Shown one piece after another: positions 46,100-56,566 of a DNA stretch of 64,000 bases; the first letter of the stretch is position 1, and the number at the start of each line of letters is the position of its first letter. A program made the position numbers and the translations under genes. This DNA is from Sipunculus nudus (taxonomy: Eukaryota > Annelida > Sipuncula > Golfingiida > Sipunculidae). The notes below the pieces were generated by a model. It was not told the DNA's origin. It worked only from the letters and a program-made list of their open reading frames with translations, and made no database searches. The stretch spans positions 29,625,456 through 29,689,455 of the forward strand of contig CM049312.1 of assembly GCA_026874595.1 (NCBI GenBank), written 5' to 3'.

Positions 46100-48090
46100 T
46101 GGAAAACAGCGAAACCTATAAAATAAGATTTTATTTTATTTACGGAAAATTTAGGGAATTTGCCAAAACTGCCTCATATCGGGACAATCAGGACATTTAA
46201 TTGACTCAAAAGATAAAATAGTCATTTTGACATATTTTGTCCCCAGTCCAGATCGGGTATGTCAACGAGTATGGTTTGTGTGGAAATCAATCTTTATCTC
46301 TGTATAGTCACTTGGATATATCTTTATTGGATCGTATTTACTGCAAATTACTTTTCACTGCAACAAATATGAATATGTGTCAAATTAGAAATAGGTTGAA
46401 ATATTTGTCCTGGAATTTTAAAAAATCCATCAGGGAAAATATAACAATAAAAAAACAGGGAAATTTGTTTTATTAAAAAATTTGGAAACCCATTACTGCA
46501 TGAAAGCCATTTCACTTTCACAAACGTAGAAACTTTAAATATATATATATATATAAAACGATGGAGAAAAACAACACTGTAAATTCACAACAGACTGCAT
46601 GTTTCACGGGATGCGAATCGATCCTCAGGTGAATATTGTTAGAATGAAGCAAACAGCAATATATATTTATACATGTAAACAACATAATTTTTTTAGCCCA
46701 AAAATTATACATTGCGCAGGGAGGACTTCAAATAAATTATATATCCGCCAGAGTCCCAATAAATCGAAATCCCAAGAATCGAAATTTGTGTTTCAATTTT
46801 CAGGACTCCACATGAATCACAAGCTTTTGATTATTAGAAATACTTCAATATATACCTTAATTAATTTGATACGGGTGTGCTAATGCATGGTATGGGTGTG
46901 GTTGAGTAATATGCGACCCACCTTCCTGTTTCAACGATCAAAATGGTCACATACATGTCAGCATTATTGCCACTTATATGTTAGAATGATTCGGGCAATC
47001 ATTGTAAGTTATCTACAAACGTCTAGACAAGGAAGCTGACTTATTTTCCGGAATAACCTCATACGTTAAACCTGATTGGATCAGTGGTTTGCATACTAAT
47101 GTCTTATTCTCTGTCTGTTTCCTGAGAGCACTTTCCTCTCGGGGATTTGGTATATTTACCCCTCCCATTTCTATTTAATTCGGAACGCCGGTGAGGCTTC
47201 GTATATCACACTGAAGCTGACTAATCAGACTTACAGCGATAGATATAGACCGGTGATGTACTGATATTGTCACTCATACAACACCGCCGCCAGACATTAA
47301 ATGTATTGTGTCATGTATCACGGAGTGGGTATATACATTTATAAACAGACCAGGAACCACTCTGGACGCCGATAAGGCACAGTTCCGTCAGCTCTGTGTT
47401 TGTATCTAGATTTCTGACTAAACTGAAACAATTATTCCTTGCCCATACACCTACCTGTATTATAGTGCTAAATTCGTCCTACAGATGTCAGGACCACTGA
47501 CAAGTCCTTGCTGTAAACGGATATGGATCTACCAAACACCTGTGGACCCGTTTTGACAGATGGATAAATGAACTGATGGACGGACGGATGCATACACGCC
47601 ACACATATAGATAAGACTGTTGCTGTTAATATTATGCCGTGATAATGGTGATATATGACCACTTTTTTTACTTTCTTAAAGAGTAGGCCCATGTAATGTT
47701 GGTTCTAATGCACGAGGATACATTATAAATTAACCATACATAAAGAATGACGTGTTATTGCTGAGCGGTCTTGATTTCAGGTTTTACATGCAAGGGGCTT
47801 GTGTCAATCCAAACATCATATTCTATAGATAACAAGGAAAGAACCCAATTCTCATTCCAGATTTATGAGTTGTTAGGGTTCTGTGTGTGCGTAAACAAAG
47901 TGAACTGTAAATATAAAGCTCGTATGCTGGGGTGGTTTTGCCTACAGGCCTAATGCGAACCTGTGCAAAATTTGGGAGTATGAATGGAGGTTTATTTTTA
48001 AAATTTAATATTGATCCTGCATATCTTCCTTAGTCATTATAATTTTAGCAAAATGGGCGTTTCGAACCTGCAAGTTTCGTACTAGGACAT
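46100..48090. other. Intergenic, no gene recognised
   Basis: AT-rich with a short TA tract (46540-46556). 46880-47350 is more complex and could be conserved. No ORF resembles a known family. Confidence 0.4.
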
Positions 48091-48097
48091 TTTAAAA

Positions 48098-49564
48098 CTA
48101 GAATACGGGTAGTCGACTAGCGACTACGTGTATCCGCCGAAATCAGTGTGAGACGGGTGAAGTGAGGCATGGATTGAGTGGCAAGGGGAAATAGAGTGAT
48201 GTGTGTTGCATATTAGCATGGATGTTTGCAGCCGATGTGTGTATGTAGGTTGCGCCACCTACACAAAATCCAGAAAGCTGTCCAAGTTGTATACATATGC
48301 AAAATTATAGGCAGAAAAGTCAAACCACTACTTGTATATGAGTGATTTTATCCCACAGCAGACAAATAGAAGGACCCTGTGCAAAAATGGTGGTAGGAGG
48401 CGCCACTAATCTTGTGTATGATTAAGAGCTTTGTGAGATCTATACACATGCGAAATTTCAGGGGGATATGTCAAACGAGTCCTGAGATATAAGCCTGAAT
48501 GTCTGCAGCGTAAACATAAATATAGGTAGCGACACCTGCCACAAAATCGAGAAAGCTGTCAAAGATGTATAAACATGCAAAATTTTAGGCAGATAAGTCA
48601 AACCACTACTGAGATATGAGTGATTTTAGCCAATGGCGGACGAACAGACGAACGCTGTGCAAAAATGGTTGCAGGTGGCGCCTCCAATTTTGTGTCTGAT
48701 AAAGAGCTATGTGAGATCTATATACATGCAAAATTTCAGCAGGATATGTCAAACCAGTCCTGAGATATAAGCCTGAATGTCTGCAGCGTAAACATAAATG
48801 TAGGTGGCACCACCTATCATAAAATCGAGAAAGCTATCAAAGATGTATAAACATGCAAAATTTTAGGCAGATAAGTCAAACCACTACGGAGATATGAGTG
48901 ATTTTGACCAATGGCAGATGAACATATGGACGCTTTGCAAAAATCGTTGCAGGTAGCGCCACCAGTTGATGAAAAGCTATGTGAGATCTATACACATGCA
49001 AAATTTTGGCCCAATCGTTCAAACGGTTCCTGAGATATGAGCTTGGATGTCTGCAGCATTAATGTAAATGTAGGTGGCGCCACATGTCATAAAAGCAAGA
49101 AAGCTATCCAGTATGTATACACATGCAAAATTTCAGGTGGATAAGTCAAACGACTGCCGAGATATGAGTGATTTTATCCCAAGGCAGATGAACAGATGGA
49201 CGCTGTGCAAAAAATGGTTGCAGGTAGCGCCACCAGTTTTGAGTATGATGAAGAGCTATGTGAGATCTCTACACATGCAAAATAGTGGCCCCATCAGTCA
49301 AACGGTTCCCGAGATATGAGCTTGGATGTCTGCAGCATTAACGTGAATGGAGGTGGCGCCACCTGTCATAAAATCAAGAAAGCTATCCAGGATGTATACA
49401 CATGCAAAATTTCAGGTGGATAAGTCAAACCACTGCCGAGATATGAGTGATTTTATCCCAAGGCAGATGAACAGATGGACGCTGTGCAAAAATGGTTGAA
49501 GGTGGCGCCACCAGTTTTGCGTATGCTGAAGAGATATGTGAGATTTATACACATGCAAAATTTT
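48098..49564 (-). mobile_element. Helitron-like element H1-C, 5'-truncated
   Basis: Inverted orientation. The + strand starts CTAG (48098-48101), then stem GTAGTCG (48109-48115), loop ACTAG, stem CGACTAC (48121-48127), a perfect 7-bp hairpin. Then ggcggatac-type sequence and 278-bp dimer monomers with ggtggcgccacc run to about 49564, where they break off without the 5' TC end. The base outside CTAG is T on the element strand, as expected for A|T insertion. Confidence 0.7.
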
Positions 49565-49844
49565 GGTGATGGTGATGTCTGGACCCCACCTGGTTGTACT
49601 CAGTGACCTCTTGACTTGGCTGCTGAAACTCAGTATGTTGTCAAATCTGTTTTCATACAGAAAGCCTTTTTTCAATTGGCTACACTACTTTTTTAAAGCT
49701 GCATTTACCCAATGTATTCTTTTTAAACTGACAGAACCATTCCATAGAATAATTCTTGTAGAGTTTAAACCAATCAGCTTGACAGTTTCATCATAAAACA
49801 GTGTATAAGCTAGAAGAGTCTAAAATTACATTTTAGCTTGTAAA

Positions 49845-51036
49845 CAAATGACCCATGGGTCATGACGCTCAGCTGCCAAGCATGACCTGCGACATCATGG
49901 GCTGAGATTCACAACTTCCAGTCAAATTTTGAAGAACCAATTTGTCAATTGTTGAAATTTTCTACGACAACAGAAATATATATCACCTATGTCTGATTAA
50001 AACACAGTGAATTGATGGTCTGAGGAAAATGTATGATTGTTAAGGTATCCAGAACTATTCCCATAGCTTACTTGATACCTGTCAGTCTCAAAAGGAACAC
50101 CACAAAGGGCAAATATAAGATCAAAATATATAGCAAAAAATCAAGGAGACCCATAAATATGAAGTTTGAATCACATTGAGTGATGCATAGATGTGGCATA
50201 TGTGAAAGACTGAAGGTTGGGTTGAACAGTTTCACTTGAAATATGTTCACAAGCATTTAGGACAATATTGTGACCTTGACCTTTGGAACTCAACTTCAAT
50301 AGGCTTCTTCCCCTATTGGTAGGTAAGCCATATATGACAGATGGAAAGTTTAGATTGAAAAGTTTGCCTGAAAATGACTCCACGCAAGAAGAGGGTGCTG
50401 TGAACTTGACCTTTGACCTCAAAATCAACAGGTCTTTTCCCCTGTTGGCAGAGAAGCGATATCAGTGCTAAAAGGTTTGGAATGAAAGGTCTAGCTTGAA
50501 ATGTGTCCACAACCTTTTCAAAGAAGTGGATCCTGTAACCCTGACCTTTGACCTTGTGACCTCAACATCTGTAGGATTCTTCTCCCACTTAGTAAGTAAG
50601 CTATATGTGAAAGATCAAAGAATTGGAATGAAAGGTTTGGCTTAAAATGCATCTACAGGCTTTTCAAAGAAGTTGGTTCTGTGACCTTGACCTTTGACCT
50701 TGTGACCTCAAAATAATTATGGTACTTCCACTGTTGGTAGGTGAGCTGTATGTGAAAGATGGAAGGTTTGGGATGAAAATTCTGGCTAAAAGAATTATTT
50801 CTGGGGGGTGCAAACACACCCCATAACTTCGAGAATATAGGTTGCAATGACCTAATTTCAGGTTTGCAAGGAGATCTTTTTAGAACCTCTAAGACTGCAT
50901 AGGTTTAATGGCCCTAGCCCCCTACGGTTACGATTTGTGCCCTGGTAACGGACGGACGGCCGGACGGACAGACGGAAGGACGACGGACAAAGACCCATCG
51001 CTATAGCCCAGCATGACTGAAAGTCAGCTGAGCTAA
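49845..51036 (-). mobile_element. Helentron-like element H2, inverted copy
   Basis: 3' end on the + strand: caaa then TGACCCATGGGTCA (49849-49862) and gctcagctg. 5' end: GACGGAC-type microsatellite (50949-50990), then gactgaaagtcagctgagct (to 51034), the same hairpin as at 33189. The interior is about four units of 129-146 bp carrying tgacctttgacct, different from the 338-bp monomers of the 31-38 kb copies. Confidence 0.7.
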
Positions 51037-51044
51037 AAAACAGA

Positions 51045-51540
51045 TCAATGTAGGTGGCGCCACCAATACCTCAAATTTGGATTTGACATATGTGACAAAC
51101 ATTGGCATAAAATTTGGTGATGATAGCTACAGCCATTTCTGAGATTTAAATTTTAGTGTGCTTTTTTGGACAGATGACTAAGTTCAACCTCCTGTAACTC
51201 AGCCAAAAATCTCCGAACTGGAACCATTCGTACAAACTTGAGAGATAATTCAAGGGATCATTTCTGTGAAATATCGGACAATTTGGCTGGACAGTTTGTG
51301 AGAAGAAGATTTTAAAAGCTTTTTTTTATCTTTTCCAAATAAAATCTAAGAAAATGCAGTTAGAAAAAAAATAAACAAAATCCGATAGAGTTTTTCAGAT
51401 GACTGATTATTTGCAAAAAAAAAATTAGTGATGCTAGCTCCTGCCGTTTTTGAGTTAGCTATGGTTAACGTACAGACGACGCACGACGCAACGACGGACG
51501 ACGCTGCACCATCGCATAAGCTCACAGGTTCGCTAAAACA
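51045..51540 (-). mobile_element. Related rolling-circle-type repeat (family H3)
   Basis: Read on the - strand it begins gttttagcgaacctgtgagc, followed by a GTCGTCCGTCGT-type run (51475-51505). This layout matches a repeat abundant in mollusc genomes, as I recall. It abuts the H2 copy and contains one ggtggcgccacc palindrome near 51053. Ends approximate. Confidence 0.45.
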
Positions 51541-52021
51541 CAGACAAAATATATTCTATAGCAAAAATATAAATTCCACAGCATGAAAACCTGAAGTAAA
51601 ACTGTACAAGGCAACAAACAAACAGAAAAAGAGTAAAAATCCTTAAACTATACTGTGTAGAATTGGTTCAAGTTGATCTAAAATCTATGCAAACGATACA
51701 CCTGGTATAATATTTCATTAGGTATAATGTAGATGCTTTACAATATTGTCCTTTTAAAATGAATCGTTTTGTGTTTTGACCATTGACTATATACTCTTAA
51801 AGTAAAATACTTTCAGCGCAACTATATCTTAAATGCCAGCAGGTTGTTACTATGATGCAGGTCTCGAACTTCCTCTTTTGGAGGTACGCTGTGTAACAAT
51901 GCTTTCTGAGCGAGCAGCTGTCAGCCTGAAGAGTTCTTTGTGAGATTAAAGTGCTTCAAGTTTAGGCCCAGGGGACATGTTTTTGTGTCCAGTCAGGCTG
52001 TGACAGAGCAGTTGTATTTTA

Positions 52022-52412
52022 CAGGGGCGGATACAGGACATTAGAAAAGGGAGGCCTCAATACCCTTGAACAGGTACACAAGTGTGCTGGTAGACTTATA
52101 ATACTTACCTCCCGCATGCAGGGGCGTCAATAAAGGGGTGGTGGTGGTATATATCCCCACTCTTTAAACGGGGGGGGGGGTTAAATTTAATCACCCCCTG
52201 ATATTCTGAGAATAATATTTATATTTTGGAAATGAAATACATATGTATATTATTAATTAGAATAACAGACTTTCTGTTTATTTCTGAGTTTATTATGAAA
52301 TATTATATATCTAAACCCGGTTTAGAATTTACATATACTGAAAAAATAATATCTTATTTTTTAAACGTTATACTTAATTGTAATGTATTTAAAATGTGTC
52401 ACACAAACAATT

Positions 52413-52462
<50 letters not shown>

Positions 52463-52719
52463 GGTATATATATGTGTGTTAATAAAATCGTCACAACTGT
52501 GATTACCCTCCCACGCCTTCAAGTCAACCCCCCCCCCCCCATTCTCTCCTTCTTGAATATAAATTGACGCCACTGCCCGCGCATGCACGAATATATGGAA
52601 GAAAACAATGCAAACTCACGCGCTGTTTTTCGGTATTAAGCGTATATTATTGAATTTCCCTTGTTTTTAGGTAAAAAATCGGGTGCGCGCCCCCTGTGAC
52701 TCGCCTAAACCCGCCCCTG
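52022..52719. mobile_element. MITE-like element with CAGGGGCGG termini
   Basis: Left CAGGGGCGGATACAGG (52022) and right end reading inward CAGGGGCGGGTTTAGG (ends 52719). Related to the element at 28224. It contains the second MITE at 52119-52575. No clear target duplication beyond TTTA. Confidence 0.5.
52119..52575. mobile_element. hAT-like MITE nested in the previous element
   Basis: Terminal inverted repeats CAGGGGCGTCAAT (52119-52131) and ATTGACGCCACTG (52563-52575) match at 12 of 13 positions. Flanks CCCGCATG (52111-52118) and CCCGC(GC)ATG (52576-52585) give an 8-bp target duplication with a 2-bp insertion. The interior is low complexity: poly-G, (TA)n at 52417-52457, poly-C. No transposase. 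Confidence 0.6.
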
Positions 52720-53756
52720 TTTAAGGCTGTGTCCACAGAGTATTTGTTCTTACTCATAACATAGTCATGGCTTCATTTTTGTTCAGTCAGTGCAAACACT
52801 CTAGAGGTGATGGGGCGGAAAATTGATCCCGAAATTAAGTTCAGTTGACTGAGCATTTTGTCAATCGGCTCTCTCAGAACACAACAGTTATGTGTTCTCG
52901 TGCTTGAAGATCCACCATCGATAATGTATCCGTTTCATACCATTGATGAATACTGTCAAAGATATGTATATATATTTATGACAAGCTGCATGGGATATGC
53001 ATACACCCTGATATTGTAAATGACACCTTTACACAGGGACGATAAAGTAAATAAAATGTTTTATTTGCTTACAGACGGCTGTTTATGCTTCATATACAGT
53101 CCAAGTCTCTCAGAGAGTTGATACACAGAATTACAAAATCATATTCTGTCTTATAAGACATGAAGCTCATTTCTATGATAATGAAAAAAAATATAACTTT
53201 ATAACCCTTATAGTGTGAAACCATATTGGATATATATGAAAAATATACCGAGGCCTTTCTGTTGAAAAAGGTTAAACGATACATAATCTATACATGCAAA
53301 ATACACCACATGATATTACCTCCATTAAACGAAACTGTGTAGATTAGGTTTTTTAATATGTACATATGGCTGTTGACATTTTTAAAAAGCCTTTGTTAAA
53401 GGTTTGAAATATTACTGGGATGTAGGTCCAACCGCTACCAATTATTTCCGTTTACTCGCCAAATACTTTAAATATTTATTAAAGTTAGAATATCACGGCC
53501 TAAAAAGTTGGTTTGAAGGCACCACACTTATCAATTTTGACCACCAGCCCAAGCCATCCCCGGCATCAAAATTATTGATTTAATTTACCGATTCTTAGTT
53601 CCAGCCACTCGGACATTTCTTTCAAGAAAATGAAATAACATTTCGATAGAATTTCCGTTTGTTATGTTGTGCTTTTACCTGTTAAGCAATGCCATTCTTT
53701 TATCATTAGTTTTCCCCAGCATGATCATATGATTATTTTAGAAAACCTGTAACAGC

Positions 53757-53786
53757 AAGGGACCCAAGGGTCGCGGCGCTCAGCTG
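53757..53786 (-). mobile_element. H2-type 3' terminus
   Basis: GACCC-AA-GGGTC (53761-53772) then gcgctcagctgaatt, the inverted equivalent of the H2 3' end with a shifted loop. The matching 5' end was not found. The 30-bp minisatellite starts 180 bp further on and may be this copy's internal array. Confidence 0.5.
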
Positions 53787-53959
53787 AATTGACAGAATAT
53801 GACAGAAAAGAATCAAATCCCGATGGACAGAAAAGAGGTCACACAAAAATGTTGCGCTTAAAAAATGTGAGTCCTGCTGTTACAGCAATTTGACGATATT
53901 ATTACTAAGTCTGTCCACTCCTGCCTGAAGAGTTTCCTTTCTTTTAGTAAAAAATAAAG

Positions 53960-55410
53960 CTTGTCAAGGAAATATTGTATTAGAGACAATTGGTCAAGGG
54001 AATATTGGATTAGAGACAACTGGTCAGGGGAATATTGGATGAGAGACAACCGGGCTTGGGAATATTGCATTAGAGACAACTGGTCAAGGGAATATTGGAT
54101 TAGAGACAACTGGTCAAGGGAATAATGGTCTAGAGACAACTGGTACAGGGAATGTTGGTAAAGAGACAATAGGTCAAGGGAATATTAGATTAGAGACAAC
54201 TGGTCAAGGGAATATTGGATTAGAGTAAACTAGTCTGGGGAATATTGGATTAGAGACAACTGGTCATGGGAATATTGGATAAGAGACAACTAGTTTGGGG
54301 ATTATTGGATAAGAGACAACTGGTTAAGGGAATTTTCCTCTTGAGAGGAAGGGAAGGGAATATTGGATTACAGACAACTAGTCAAGGGGACATTGGATAA
54401 GAGAAATCTAGTCAATGGAATATTGGATTAGAGAAAACTAGTCGAGAATGTTGGATTAGAGACAACTAGTCAAGTGAATATTGGATTAGAGACAACTAGT
54501 TAAGGAAATATTGGAATAGACACAACAGGTCATGGGAATATTCGATAAGACATAACTAGTCTGGGGATTATTGGATTAGTGACAATTGATTAAGGGAATT
54601 TTCGTTTAGAGACAACTGGTCAAGGGAACATTGGATTTGAGGCAAATAGTCATGGGAATATTGGATTAGAGACAACTGGTCAAGGGATTATTGGATTAGA
54701 GACAACTGGTTAAGGGAATGTTCGTCTAGAGACAACTGGTCAAAGGAATATTGGATTACAGACAACTAGTCAAGGGAATATTGGAATCAGAGACAATTAG
54801 TCAAGGGAATATTGGGTTAGAGATAACTAATCAAGGGAATATTGGATTAGAGACAACTGGTCAAGGGATTATTGGATTAGAGACAACTGGTTAAGAGAAT
54901 GTTCGTCTAGAGACAACTGGTCAAAGGAATATTGGATTACAGACAACTAGTCAAGGGAATATTGGAATCAGAGACAATTAGTCAAGGGAATATTGGGTTA
55001 GAGATAACTAATCAAGGGAATATTGGATTAGAGACATTTGGTCAAGGGAATATTGGATTACAGACAACTGGTCAGGGGAATATTGGATTAGGGACAACTA
55101 GTCAAGGAGTACTGGATTAGTGACAACTGGTCAAGAGAATATTGTATTAGAGACTACTGGTCAAGGGAATATTGGATAAGAGACAACTAGTCAAGGAGTA
55201 TTGGATTAGAGACAACTTGTCTAGGGAATATTGGATTAGAGACAACTTGTCAAGGAGTATTGGATTAGAGACAACTGGTCAAGGGAATACTGGATTAGAG
55301 ACAACTGGTCAAGGGAATATTGGATAAGAGACAACTGCTCTGGGTAATACTGGTCAGGGGACCATTTTACCAGGGAATACTGGCACAAAGACGAATATTC
55401 TAGGGAATAA
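53960..55410. repeat. 30-bp minisatellite, about 48 units
   Basis: Consensus gggaatattggattagagacaactggtcaa with scattered substitutions and small indels. A higher-order duplication of 181 bp (54661-54841 against 54842-55022) shows recent local amplification. Since 30 is a multiple of 3, some frames stay open over several units and read as decapeptide repeats, but indels break them. No gene signal. Confidence 0.9.
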
Positions 55411-56566
55411 TTTCCGAAGTTATACAATTTTATAAATGTTAAACCACCTACACATAAAAAAAAAGAAAATTAAACTTGTCACAAGCTGAAAGCTGAGTCG
55501 GATGATTTAACTCCAACTAATTGGACATATTTCGTATAATTTTACCTGTAAAACATCTGAGGTTTATTTAAATATAATTACCTTGAATGTTGCCTGTGAA
55601 ATCTATTCTTCATTACAAAAATATGAATAATTATACACAATTATAATTACTTACAATTAGCTAAAATGATTCCATGACAGTTTTTAATATATATATATAT
55701 ATATATATTAAAATATGAGTAGCATTGTTGTGGTAATTCCCCAATGCATGAAATAATTGCATGCACTGCATCGCCTGTAAGTGGGTTGTAAACTCTGTGA
55801 TAATTGTACTTGATGTTCGTAAGTGAAGTATATTAGAAAAACTCGAGGCTTTCCAGCTGTTACTTCAAATATAACAAAGAGCAGAAGTTCAAACAAGACT
55901 ACCTGTAATTACTGGAATTGGAGAAGCAGAGAATCTGTTTAAAAAATATTGGCTTTAACAAAAGCTCGGACCATGATTCACACTTGATGCCGGTCCTGTG
56001 AGCTAATTCCATTAAGCTTACTTTCCATTAACTTTATTTGTACATGGTTACCACCTGCTGTTAATTTTTTAAAGGTGTGATTAACAAAGCCAACGACTGC
56101 TACTGGACCTGGCTTCATCTGGGATTATGTAAACCCGCCCAATGCACAGGTGGGCTCCCAGCAAAAAGTCTGCAAATATTCCAGGTAAAAACAGACTACA
56201 GACATTATTTTATGAATCACACTGATCAAATAAAACAGTAATGCTAAGCTTCACACAAAGGCGACCTTGGAAACATCAATTTTCGGATGGGAGTTCCCTA
56301 TTGTTGGCACTTTTATCATATATTGATCGAGTATGACTAATTCTCACATATTTAGAATAAGTGACCTGTGGGTTATGATGCTAAGTGTCTTGTGTCATTT
56401 ATGAAATATAAAATTTCATGAAAATGTCTTACTTTTTCAATTTTTACTTTTATTTTCATGTGTCAAATATGAAGTATATAAAATTTCATGAAAATGCATA
56501 AATTATTTCAATTATTATTTTTATTTTTATGTTTTTACTTATGCTTAACAACATGCATCAGGACAA

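Noticed and set aside
53960-55410. CRISPR-like regular repeat
   Set aside because: The units are contiguous with no spacers, and the window is animal DNA.
53858-55427. Open frames giving decapeptide repeats in the 30-bp minisatellite
   Set aside because: Unit length is divisible by three, so frames stay open by default. Small indels break them, and no start, splice or homologous protein supports coding.
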